Assembly (NCBI GenBank): GCA_004195335.1
Contig: SDWK01000570.1
Coordinates: forward strand, 1 to 6,452
Length of the DNA stretch: 6,452 nucleotides
Direction: 5' to 3'
Origin: Shewanella sp.
GTDB lineage: Bacteria; Pseudomonadota; Gammaproteobacteria; Enterobacterales; Shewanellaceae
The notes beneath the pieces are model-generated. The model ran no database searches. It was not told the DNA's origin and worked only from the letters and a program-made list of their open reading frames with translations. The position numbers and the translations under genes are program-made. Shown here one piece after another: positions 1 through 6,452 of this stretch (within the stretch, counting starts at the first letter, position 1; every line of letters begins with the position of its first letter).

Positions 1-24
1 TTACTAACCACAAGCCTGTAAGAG

Positions 25-495
25 TTAGTCATTAAAATTAAACAGTGACTTAACCGTATTTAAGGTTTTATCTATCTCATTAATATTTGATGGCGTGATG
101 AAAATGGTATCATCGCCGGCAATTGTACCAAGAATACCCTCAGGCTTTCCTATCGAGTCGAGCAGTCGTGCGATAAGCTGTGCCGCCCCAGGACTGGTTC
201 TTACCACTATCATGGATTGGTTGTGATCGACATCCAATACTAAATTCTTTAGTGGGCTACCTGCTGTCGGTACTCCCAGCTCCGCCGGAAGGCAGTAAAC
301 CATCTCTTGTTTCGCATTACGAGTGCGCACAGCCCCAAATTTGCTTAGCATTCTTGAGACTTTAGATTGATTAATATTTCCGTACCCTTCAGCCTGAAGG
401 GCGAGGACAATTTCACTCTGAGAGCCAAATCGCTCCTCTTTCAAAATTGCCTTAAAGGTCTTAACTAGGTCGTCTTGACTTCTATTTGATTGCAT
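25..495 (-). CDS. argR: Arginine repressor ArgR
   Basis: This 156-residue protein has the same length as E. coli ArgR and aligns with it almost end to end from memory. The family is a hexameric, L-arginine-dependent repressor of arginine biosynthesis. The N-terminal winged helix-turn-helix (about residues 1-70) holds the DNA-contacting segment [10 protein letters not shown] (41-50, with S47 and R48) and the conserved [10 protein letters not shown] and [10 protein letters not shown] stretches. The C-terminal oligomerisation and arginine-binding domain has SPGAAQ (101-106) and GTIAGDDT (123-130), whose D128-D129 pair binds arginine. The last 20 residues differ most from E. coli, as is usual. 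The start gives exact N-terminal alignment, although the Shine-Dalgarno is poor (only an AAGAA-like stretch about 10 nt upstream). It is transcribed away from mdh, as in enteric bacteria. ARG-box-like sites upstream suggest autoregulation. Identity is very secure. Confidence 0.97.
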   Translation of the reverse strand: MQSNRSQDDLVKTFKAILKEERFGSQSEIVLALQAEGYGNINQSKVSRMLSKFGAVRTRNAKQEMVYCLPAELGVPTAGSPLKNLVLDVDHNQSMIVVRTSPGAAQLIARLLDSIGKPEGILGTIAGDDTIFITPSNINEIDKTLNTVKSLFNFND

Positions 496-500
496 AATTT

Positions 501-518
501 TATTATTCTTTATTCAAA
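501..518 (-). promoter_or_regulatory. Possible ARG box next to the argR start
   Basis: Read on the minus strand, the site is TTTGAATAAAGAATAATA. Compared with the enterobacterial ARG-box consensus WNTGAATWWWWATTCANW, the left half-site TGAAT is perfect and the right half-site is degenerate, with three mismatches in all. It lies 6-23 nt upstream of the argR start codon, where bound ArgR could block transcription or initiation. AT-rich sequence makes chance matches likely, so this site is weaker than the one at 573-590. Confidence 0.35.
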
Positions 519-572
519 AATCATTGCCATGTTGAATATAGTTGGCGATTTTGTCAACAAACATCCGAGTTT

Positions 573-590
573 TATGAATAAAAATGCAGT
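573..590. promoter_or_regulatory. ARG box (ArgR operator) upstream of argR
   Basis: The sequence TATGAATAAAAATGCAGT matches the 18-bp ARG-box consensus WNTGAATWWWWATTCANW at every position but one (G for T at 586). Both half-sites are recognisable. It lies about 78 bp upstream of the argR start codon and just upstream of the possible minus-strand -35 at 552-557, so autorepression of argR is the natural reading. ArgR autoregulation is known in E. coli, where paired boxes overlap the promoter. No good second box lies at the usual 2-3 bp spacing, so any cooperative pair here would be widely spaced. Confidence 0.6.
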
Positions 591-716
591 TTAAGATGTT
601 TGCTTGTATGTGCAAGTGGAATGCAGGAGGTCAGTACAATAAACAGGGGGGCTATCTGGCTGGCTGTAATCTTTAGCGCTTAACGGTGAGATTCTGTCCA
701 TCATTATGGTGCTTTA

Positions 717-745
717 TTGATCTCATTTGAATTTTTATTGATAAA
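717..745 (+). promoter_or_regulatory. Candidate mdh promoter
   Basis: TTGATC (717-722) and GATAAA (740-745) are separated by 17 bp, each matching four of six sigma-70 consensus bases. Transcription would start near 752 and leave a leader of roughly 115 nt before mdh. The region is AT-rich and other pairings are possible, so this is only the best candidate. Confidence 0.35.
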
Positions 746-751
746 GATAAA
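738..751. promoter_or_regulatory. FNR/EtrA-like box over the mdh promoter
   Basis: TTGATAAAGATAAA matches the FNR-family consensus TTGATNNNNATCAA at nine of the ten specified bases. In Shewanella the FNR homologue is EtrA, which uses the same motif. The box overlaps the proposed -10 at 740-745, so a bound regulator would be expected to repress mdh. Redox control of mdh is known in E. coli, mainly through ArcA. One 9/10 match in AT-rich DNA can arise by chance. Confidence 0.3.
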
Positions 752-858
752 AATTAAATCTAACCAAGACTAAGGGATAATTGAATTTTAAACGTGATTA
801 CAGTACTGTAGCAGCATCGAGAGATATAGATCCATATCACAAATATCCAGGAAATGAC

Positions 859-862
859 GGAG
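859..862 (+). promoter_or_regulatory. mdh ribosome binding site
   Basis: GGAG ends 6 nt before the ATG at 869. It decides the start in favour of 869 over the in-frame ATG at 854, which would lie upstream of this site and add five residues absent from the family. Confidence 0.8.
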
Positions 863-868
863 ATAACT

Positions 869-1804
869 ATGAAAGTTGCTGTACTTGGTGCCGCCGGCGG
901 TATTGGCCAGGCTTTAGCCCTACTATTAAAAACTCAATTGCCTGCAGATTCAAAATTGTCCCTTTATGATATTGCTCCTGTAACACCTGGTGTTGCGGTT
1001 GATCTTAGTCATATCCCGACAGCCGTAGAAGTTAAAGGTTTTGCTGGTGACGATATAACTTCTGCGCTTGAAGGGGCTGATGTTGTATTGATGTCAGCGG
1101 GTGTGGCTCGTAAGCCGGGTATGGATCGTTCAGATCTATTCAATATCAATGCTGGTATTGTTAGAAATCTAGTCGAAAAATGTGCGGCAACTTGCCCTAA
1201 AGCACTTATAGGAATCATCACTAACCCGGTTAACACTACCGTAGCAATCGCTGCCGAAGTTTTAAAAGCTGCTGGCGTCTATGATAAGAATCGTTTATTC
1301 GGTATAACGACACTCGATGTGATTCGTTCTGAAACCTTTATTGCCGAAGCGAAAGGTTTGAATGTTGATGATGTTAAGATCAATGTTATCGGTGGCCACA
1401 GCGGTGTGACTATTCTTCCTCTTCTTTCTCAAGTTCAAGGCGTAAGCTTTAGCGATGAAGAAGTTGCAGCATTGACTACGCGTATTCAAAATGCAGGTAC
1501 TGAAGTGGTTGAAGCTAAAGCCGGTGGCGGAAGTGCGACACTTTCAATGGGTCAGGCAGCATGTCGTTTCGGTTTATCTCTGGTACGTGGTCTTCAAGGT
1601 GAAGAGAATGTGATTGAGTGTGCCTATGTTGATGGCGGCAGTGAGCATGCAGATTTCTTCGCGCAGCCAGTCCTTTTAGGTAAGAATGGCGTTGAGTCAG
1701 TACTGGCTTACGGTGAAATCAGTGAGTTTGAAGCCAATGCTCGTGATGCTATGTTAGATACACTCAAGGCCGACATCAAGCTGGGCGTTGAGTTCGTTAA
1801 GTAA
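869..1804 (+). CDS. mdh: Malate dehydrogenase (NAD-dependent)
   Basis: This 311-residue protein catalyses interconversion of malate and oxaloacetate with NAD in the TCA cycle, in the cytoplasm. E. coli MDH has 312 residues, and the alignment is nearly gap-free. The N-terminal Rossmann motif GAAGGIG (7-13) and D34 bind NAD. The catalytic and substrate-binding set is complete: R81 and R87 in the mobile loop [12 protein letters not shown]119 in ITNPVN, D150 and R153 in TTLDVIRS, and the proton-acceptor H177 in IGGHSGV. The [13 protein letters not shown] stretch typical of gammaproteobacterial MDH is present. The start at 869 is chosen because MKVAVLG is the conserved N terminus and GGAG sits at the right distance. 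It is monocistronic, divergent from argR and convergent with ispB, and ends before a strong hairpin. Confidence 0.98.
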   Translation: MKVAVLGAAGGIGQALALLLKTQLPADSKLSLYDIAPVTPGVAVDLSHIPTAVEVKGFAGDDITSALEGADVVLMSAGVARKPGMDRSDLFNINAGIVRNLVEKCAATCPKALIGIITNPVNTTVAIAAEVLKAAGVYDKNRLFGITTLDVIRSETFIAEAKGLNVDDVKINVIGGHSGVTILPLLSQVQGVSFSDEEVAALTTRIQNAGTEVVEAKAGGGSATLSMGQAACRFGLSLVRGLQGEENVIECAYVDGGSEHADFFAQPVLLGKNGVESVLAYGEISEFEANARDAMLDTLKADIKLGVEFVK

Positions 1805-1847
1805 TCATTGCAGGGCTTATCGCTATTGGTATTAAGTCCAAGCAAAT

Positions 1848-1873
1848 AAAAAGGAGCCTCTGGGCTCCTTTTT
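1848..1873. terminator. Bidirectional terminator between mdh and ispB
   Basis: An A-rich stem, AAAAAGGAGCC (1848-1858), pairs perfectly with GGCTCCTTTTT (1863-1873) around a four-base TCTG loop. The GC core GGAGCC/GGCTCC is flanked by A and T tracts on both sides, so the RNA forms a hairpin with a U tract on either strand. It lies 43 bp after the mdh stop and 26 bp after the ispB stop, fitting a shared terminator for convergent genes. Confidence 0.92.
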
Positions 1874-1899
1874 ATTTGTATAGCATGTAAGGCGTAAGG

Positions 1900-2871
1900 C
1901 TAGTGACTACGCTCTACCGCAATTTTAGCTAATGAGATAAGCGCTTGCTTATAGTCACTCTCAGGAATGGCTGACAAGGCCTCGATTGCCTTATCAGATT
2001 CCTCTTGTGCCCGTTGGAATGTATAGTCCAAGGCGCCGCAGCGATGCAATGCACTGAGGATCTCTTCAATATTCTGAGTACCATCCCCTTTTTCTATTGC
2101 CGTGCGGATTAAGTCTTGCTCTTCTTCTGTACCGTTTGCAATGGCAAAAATAAGTGGCAGAGTCGGCTTACCTTCAGCAAGATCATCGCCGATGTTTTTA
2201 CCTAACTCTTCGGTATCGGCAGTATAGTCTAATAGGTCATCGGTTAACTGGAATGCAGTACCTAAGAATTTTCCGTAATTGGCCAGAGCGTTTTGTGTCT
2301 CAATCGTGCTTTGTGCAAGTACACCGGCTAAGCGTGTGGCTGCCTCGAAGAGTTTGGCGGTTTTACAATAGATGACACGCATGTAACTTTCTTCAGTAGT
2401 GTCGGGATCATTACAGTTCATTAACTGTAGTACTTCACCTTCGGCGAGCACATTCGTGGCATCGGCAAGCACTTCAAGCACTTTCATATCGCCTAGTTCT
2501 GTCATCATCTGAAACGAACGCGTATAGAGAAAGTCGCCGACCAATACGCTAGCACTATTGCCAAAGAGCGCATTAGCCGTCTCTCTACCACGGCGTAACA
2601 TTGATTCATCCACGACGTCATCATGTAACAGCGAAGCGGTATGAATAAACTCGATAATTGCTGCCAGCTTAAGGTGTGCTTCACCTTTATAGTCGATAGC
2701 ACGAGCTGCCAATATAGATAGCAGCGGACGCATGCGTTTACCACCACCATTGATAATGTAGAAACCTAGCTGATTGATTAAAGCGACATCAGATTCTAGT
2801 TGTTTGTATATTAGCTTATTGACGTTTTGCATATCGCTATCGGCTAACTGACGAATGGCGTTTAAATCCAT
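1900..2871 (-). CDS. ispB: Octaprenyl diphosphate synthase
   Basis: This 323-residue trans-prenyltransferase has the same length as E. coli IspB. It extends farnesyl diphosphate with isopentenyl diphosphate to make the long side chain of ubiquinone and menaquinone. The substrate-binding segment GGGKRMRP (42-49) is followed by the first aspartate-rich motif DDVVD (84-88) with the basic LRRG after it, and by the second motif DDLLD (211-215); these Asp residues bind Mg2+ and diphosphate. The AEGEVLQLMN and YCKTAKLFEAA helices are also conserved. The C8 product length is inferred from similarity to IspB, since chain length cannot be read securely from motifs. No good Shine-Dalgarno precedes the ATG, only GAG in the leader. 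It is divergent from rplU, as in E. coli, and convergent with mdh. Confidence 0.95.
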   Translation of the reverse strand: MDLNAIRQLADSDMQNVNKLIYKQLESDVALINQLGFYIINGGGKRMRPLLSILAARAIDYKGEAHLKLAAIIEFIHTASLLHDDVVDESMLRRGRETANALFGNSASVLVGDFLYTRSFQMMTELGDMKVLEVLADATNVLAEGEVLQLMNCNDPDTTEESYMRVIYCKTAKLFEAATRLAGVLAQSTIETQNALANYGKFLGTAFQLTDDLLDYTADTEELGKNIGDDLAEGKPTLPLIFAIANGTEEEQDLIRTAIEKGDGTQNIEEILSALHRCGALDYTFQRAQEESDKAIEALSAIPESDYKQALISLAKIAVERSH

Positions 2872-2930
2872 ATATAGGCTCTGGTTTTGTGGGGCAGCAA
2901 TAATAAAGGCGGCCCAAATGAAGGCGTGAA

Positions 2931-2939
2931 TGTTATAAT
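2931..2939 (+). promoter_or_regulatory. Perfect extended -10, possible upstream rplU promoter
   Basis: TGTTATAAT is an exact match to the extended -10 consensus TGNTATAAT. No -35 is recognisable (GGCCCA at 17 bp), which extended -10 promoters can tolerate. It could give a second, longer rplU transcript with a leader of about 200 nt. It overlaps the minus-strand -10 proposed for ispB, so only one of the two may be real. Confidence 0.35.
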
Positions 2940-2960
2940 GATAAATATTCTACCTAAGAA
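2932..2960 (-). promoter_or_regulatory. Candidate ispB promoter
   Basis: Read on the minus strand, TTCTTA (2955-2960) and TATAAC (2932-2937) are 17 bp apart, with a near-consensus -10 and a weak -35. Transcription would start near 2925 and give a leader of about 55 nt. A minus-strand TAGAAT (2947-2952) is an alternative -10 but lacks a -35 at suitable distance. Confidence 0.3.
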
Positions 2961-3035
2961 ACGCTATTCAAGACAGCATTAGAAGGAGATTGTGGGATTA
3001 ATTCTGATCTTTTCTTATTCATACACAATTAGGGC

Positions 3036-3064
3036 TTGTCAGGTGAAAGTTCTTAGCGTAGAAT
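3036..3064 (+). promoter_or_regulatory. Strong sigma-70 promoter for rplU-rpmA
   Basis: TTGTCA (3036-3041) and TAGAAT (3059-3064) each match five of six consensus bases and are separated by the optimal 17 bp. Transcription should start near 3071, leaving a leader of about 78 nt before rplU. The discriminator after the -10 is GC-rich (CCGCC), a feature of promoters inhibited by ppGpp and DksA, which fits a ribosomal protein operon. Stringent control is inferred. Confidence 0.75.
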
Positions 3065-3134
3065 CCGCCACCATTGTCATTAAAGCTTTTATAACACCCC
3101 AGCCTCACATAATGAGCGGCGTGTTTGAAATATC

Positions 3135-3138
3135 GGAG
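3135..3138 (+). promoter_or_regulatory. rplU ribosome binding site
   Basis: GGAG ends 10 nt before the ATG at 3149. It supports that start over the in-frame TTG at 3125, which lies upstream of it and would add eight residues not found in L21. Confidence 0.7.
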
Positions 3139-3148
3139 TAAAATAGCT

Positions 3149-3460
3149 ATGTACGCTGTTTTTCAAAGTGGTGGTAAGCAGCATCGTGTTGCTGAAGGCC
3201 ATACTGTACGTCTAGAAAAATTAGAAGTCGCTACGGGCGAAACTGTTGAATTTGACCAAGTTCTTTTGGTTGCTAACGGTGAGACTGTTCATGTAGGTAC
3301 CCCTTTAGTTGAAGGCGGTAAGGTTGTTGCTGAAGTAGTTAGCCACGGCCGTGCTGATAAGGTAACTATTATTAAGTTCCGTCGTCGTAAGCATCACGAT
3401 AAGAAAATGGGCCATCGTCAATGGTTCACTGAAGTTAAAATTACGGCTATCAACGCTTAA
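3149..3460 (+). CDS. rplU: 50S ribosomal protein L21 (bL21)
   Basis: This 103-residue protein has the same length as E. coli L21. L21 binds 23S rRNA in the large subunit. The family N terminus [14 protein letters not shown] is intact, followed by the TVRLEKL and ATGETVEF beta strands. The C-terminal RNA-binding part holds the basic [16 protein letters not shown] segment, where the cluster RRRKH and the GHRQ motif are conserved, and ends VKITAINA. It is the first gene of the cluster, downstream of a strong promoter, and rpmA follows after 15 bp. Rfam describes L21 leader elements in Firmicutes; the 78-nt leader here shows only a weak CTCA/TGAG hairpin, so no autoregulatory RNA is claimed. Confidence 0.98.
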   Translation: MYAVFQSGGKQHRVAEGHTVRLEKLEVATGETVEFDQVLLVANGETVHVGTPLVEGGKVVAEVVSHGRADKVTIIKFRRRKHHDKKMGHRQWFTEVKITAINA

Positions 3461-3472
3461 TTAGGAGTCTAA

Positions 3473-3730
<258 letters not shown>

Positions 3731-3759
3731 TCTGTAGCTTCGGCTCAAGATTGCTTATT

Positions 3760-3793
3760 AAAGCCCCGCCTTTGGTGGGGCTTTATTGTTTTA
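3760..3793 (+). terminator. Intrinsic terminator after rpmA
   Basis: AAAGCCCCGCC (3760-3770) pairs with GGTGGGGCTTT (3774-3784), with one G-U wobble and a three-base TTT loop. It is followed by the T-rich but interrupted run ATTGTTTTA. The stem is very stable, and the imperfect U tract may allow some read-through into cgtA, which also has its own promoter just downstream. Confidence 0.88.
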
Positions 3794-3813
3794 ATGGGTT
3801 TACAAATTGTTTT

Positions 3814-3843
3814 TTGGCGACCTTGGATAGAAAGACGTATAAT
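3814..3843 (+). promoter_or_regulatory. cgtA promoter
   Basis: TTGGCG (3814-3819, four of six consensus) and a perfect TATAAT (3838-3843) are 18 bp apart. Transcription would start near 3850, about 23 nt before the cgtA ATG. Its position just after the rpmA terminator suggests cgtA can be expressed independently of the ribosomal protein genes. Confidence 0.65.
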
Positions 3844-3851
3844 CCTTTTAG

Positions 3852-5033
<1,182 letters not shown>

Positions 5034-5104
5034 TTGCTGTCAGGCGTTATTGATAATTTTAAAATTGAGGCTATTTTTTTGAGACCATACTGTTTGAGAT
5101 TAGT

Positions 5105-5866
5105 GTGTACGCAGATACTCAAAATGATATAACCCGGCAGGTTGTCCGGGTTGCTCAACTCTTGTTGGCCTATGGCGCTGAATCGGAACTTGTCGAAGAG
5201 ATAAGTCAGCGCTTAGGTTATGCACTGGGGCTCGCCAGTGTCGAAATTTCTATCTCTTCTAACTCCCTTGTTTTAACCAGCCTAGTTCATGGTCGTTGTA
5301 TCACTACTACTCGTCGTACTCGAGAGCATGGTATTAATATGACCATCATTTGTGAGCTGCAAAGGATCTGTTTACTGACCGAAAAAGGCCTTTATGGGCT
5401 CAACGAAGTCAGAAAACGTGTGTCCCGCATTGAGCCAAAAACCTATCCAAAGCGTTATTTAGTGCCAATGATAGGGTTATCATGTGCCAGTTTTTGTCAC
5501 TTATTTGGTGGCGATTTAGCGGCATCGGTAATCACTTTTTTTGCTTCCTCGGTTGGGATGTTTGTTAGGCTTTCCATTGCGAAGCATCACTTTAATTTAC
5601 TACTTAACTTTGCGGTTACGGCGTTCGTTACCACCTTGATCGCTCAACTTGGCTACCAGTTTTCTCTGACCGATACGCCTAAGTTGCCTATGGCTGCGAG
5701 CGTGCTGATGTTGGTACCGGGATTTCCCATGATCAATTCAATATCCGATATGGTGAAAGGGCATCTTACTGTCGGGATTTCGAGATGGGGGCATGCAACC
5801 TTGTTGACAGTCTCTTCGGTAATAGGCATTACCATAGCCATGCAGCTCGGAGGCTTGTTCTTATGA
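5105..5866 (+). CDS. yjjP: ThrE-family exporter, large subunit YjjP-like (DUF1212)
   Basis: This 253-residue membrane protein resembles E. coli YjjP (256 aa), the N-terminal half of the ThrE family. YjjP with YjjB has been reported as a succinate exporter in E. coli; ThrE of Corynebacterium exports threonine and serine. The substrate here is unknown. Residues 1-115 form a soluble domain with LLAYGAESELVEEISQRLG, VEISISSNSLVLT and HGRCITTTRRTREHGINM. About five membrane segments follow (near 117-135, 138-157, 164-182, 194-213, 229-252), the fourth holding MLVPGFPMIN. The GTG start has only a weak GAG upstream; the frame is open back to 5069 without an ATG, so slightly longer forms from CTG or ATT cannot be excluded. 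It lies 71 bp after cgtA with no clear terminator or strong promoter between, so read-through is likely. It overlaps yjjB by 4 nt. Confidence 0.88.
   Translation: MYADTQNDITRQVVRVAQLLLAYGAESELVEEISQRLGYALGLASVEISISSNSLVLTSLVHGRCITTTRRTREHGINMTIICELQRICLLTEKGLYGLNEVRKRVSRIEPKTYPKRYLVPMIGLSCASFCHLFGGDLAASVITFFASSVGMFVRLSIAKHHFNLLLNFAVTAFVTTLIAQLGYQFSLTDTPKLPMAASVLMLVPGFPMINSISDMVKGHLTVGISRWGHATLLTVSSVIGITIAMQLGGLFL
5849..5853 (+). promoter_or_regulatory. yjjB ribosome binding site
   Basis: GGAGG lies within the 3' end of yjjP, 9 nt before the ATG at 5863. It supports this start over the in-frame ATG at 5785, which would add 26 residues unlike the family. Confidence 0.75.
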
Positions 5867-6333
5867 TGGAACTTCTCTTAGCGTTACTCAACGATGCATT
5901 TTTCTCAGCTATTCCGGCTGTCGGGTTTGCTATGGTATTTAACGTGCCTAAACGTTTCCTTAAGTACTGTGCAGTCGCCGGTGCAATAGGACACAGCTGT
6001 CGGACGCTTTTGTTGCATATAGGCCTACCCATAGAGTGGGCTACCTTTGCGGCCGCAGCCCTCGTTGGTTTAGTCACTATCGGTTTCGCTAAACGTCACT
6101 TAGCACCTCCACTGATGTATGCCGTTGCAGCGATAATTCCGATGATCCCCGGGACCTATGCATTTAACACGGTGATCGCACTCGTTCAGCTTACGGCTCA
6201 GTCTGAGATCAGCCCTGAATTGACCTCAGAGGTGATCACTAATGGGCTGAAAACGGTGTTTATTCTGGGAGCCTTGTCTGTGGGGTTAGCGATGCCGAGT
6301 TTGATCTATTTTCGTACCCGTCCGGTTATTTAA
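5863..6333 (+). CDS. yjjB: ThrE-family exporter, small subunit YjjB-like (DUF3815)
   Basis: This 156-residue hydrophobic protein matches E. coli YjjB (157 aa), the C-terminal half of the ThrE family. It is the expected partner of YjjP in one inner-membrane exporter, succinate being the reported E. coli substrate. Conserved stretches include AIPAVGFAMVFNVP (16-29), GAIGHSCR (40-47), the IEWATF segment (57-62) and AAIIPMIPG (89-97), and it ends with a basic RTRPVI tail. About five membrane segments are visible (near 10-27, 34-52, 59-75, 84-108, 129-150). Its ATG overlaps the yjjP stop in an ATGA, which points to translational coupling and fixed stoichiometry. The second codon is also ATG, so initiation one codon later is possible. 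Confidence 0.88.
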   Translation: MMELLLALLNDAFFSAIPAVGFAMVFNVPKRFLKYCAVAGAIGHSCRTLLLHIGLPIEWATFAAAALVGLVTIGFAKRHLAPPLMYAVAAIIPMIPGTYAFNTVIALVQLTAQSEISPELTSEVITNGLKTVFILGALSVGLAMPSLIYFRTRPVI

Positions 6334-6420
6334 TCCTAACCATTCTCTTCAAGCACTGCCTTGTTCTGCTATCCTACGGAAGCTCTGAAACGAGCATTTT
6401 GAAGTGGCTTGGGTATATAC
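6334..6420. other. Genomic tail after yjjB, no gene seen
   Basis: These 87 bases are the last genomic sequence. A 4-bp hairpin (GCTC 6382-6385 with GAGC 6392-6395) followed by ATTTT is too short to call a terminator. In Shewanella I recall folA near this position, but nothing here can confirm it. Confidence 0.5.
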
Positions 6421-6452
6421 CTGTCTCTTATACACATCTGACGCTGCCGACG
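6421..6452. other. Illumina Nextera (Tn5 transposase) adapter contamination
   Basis: The window ends with CTGTCTCTTATACACATCT (6421-6439), the exact 19-bp Tn5 mosaic end as used in Nextera libraries. GACGCTGCCGACG (6440-6452) follows directly and is the reverse complement of the read-1 adapter arm, complete except for its last base. All 32 bases agree. This is an untrimmed read-through of a sequencing adapter, not part of the organism. It also indicates that the right edge is a contig end. Confidence 0.98.

Larger units (their letters stand above)
496..868. other. argR-mdh divergent intergenic control region
   Basis: No gene is supported in this stretch. The only long reading frame (from about 781) runs out of frame into mdh and is a shadow. 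On the minus strand a TTGACA hexamer (552-557) is a possible argR -35, but no good -10 lies at 16-18 bp (CAACAT at 529-534 is the best fit; TATATT at 535-540 is only 11 bp away). The plus-strand half near mdh is AT-rich and holds the candidate mdh promoter and FNR-like box. A weak resemblance to an ArcA site (core AATTAAAT, 752-759) is also present. These sites are listed separately where they can be defended. Confidence 0.7.

Noticed and set aside
854..868. Upstream in-frame ATG that would lengthen MDH by five residues
   Set aside because: The GGAG ribosome binding site lies downstream of this ATG, and the family N terminus is MKVAVLG, starting at 869.
781..969. 62-codon plus-strand frame running into mdh
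   Set aside because: It starts with TTG, has no ribosome binding site, and mostly overlaps mdh in another frame; its protein resembles nothing recognisable.
3125..3148. In-frame TTG start that would lengthen L21 by eight residues
   Set aside because: L21 begins [11 protein letters not shown], and the ribosome binding site at 3135-3138 serves the ATG at 3149.
5055..5066. Perfect palindrome AATTTTAAAATT between cgtA and yjjP
   Set aside because: It is pure A/T and too weak to act as a terminator stem, and no known operator matches; such palindromes are common by chance in AT-rich gaps.
6382..6400. Hairpin GCTC/GAGC followed by ATTTT after yjjB
   Set aside because: A 4-bp stem with a 6-base loop is too unstable to support a terminator call.
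6421..6439. Tn5/IS50 mosaic end as a sign of a natural transposon insertion
   Set aside because: The synthetic Nextera adapter arm follows directly, and natural IS50 outer and inner ends differ from the engineered mosaic end.

Overview
The window carries conserved housekeeping genes of a gammaproteobacterium, most likely Shewanella or a close marine relative in the Alteromonadales. This placement is an inference. It rests on E. coli-like ArgR, MDH, IspB, L21, L27 and ObgE/CgtA proteins of nearly identical length, on moderate base composition, and on gene order. No database search was possible, so the genus is provisional.

Layout: argR (minus strand, 25-495) is divergent from mdh (plus, 869-1804), with a shared control region of about 370 bp between them. 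That region holds two ARG-box-like sites, a candidate mdh promoter and an FNR/EtrA-like box. mdh converges on ispB (minus, 1900-2871), and a symmetric hairpin at 1848-1873 can serve as terminator for both. ispB is divergent from a plus-strand cluster: rplU (3149-3460), rpmA (3476-3730), cgtA/obgE (3873-5033), then yjjP (5105-5866) and yjjB (5863-6333). The cluster has a strong promoter before rplU, a terminator hairpin after rpmA, a second promoter before cgtA, and a 4-nt ATGA overlap joining yjjP to yjjB.

How the genes work together: ArgR is the arginine-responsive repressor, and MDH is the TCA-cycle malate dehydrogenase. IspB makes the polyprenyl tail of respiratory quinones. L21 and L27 are 50S ribosomal proteins, and CgtA is the GTPase that assists 50S assembly, so rplU-rpmA-cgtA is a ribosome-biogenesis unit. 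YjjP and YjjB are the two halves of a split ThrE-family inner-membrane exporter, with no evident link to ribosomes.

The clearest anomaly is technical. The last 32 bases (6421-6452) are the Illumina Nextera/Tn5 transposase adapter, so genomic sequence ends at 6420. I found no mobile element, CRISPR array, tRNA or rRNA gene, phage gene or defence gene, and no convincing undescribed system.
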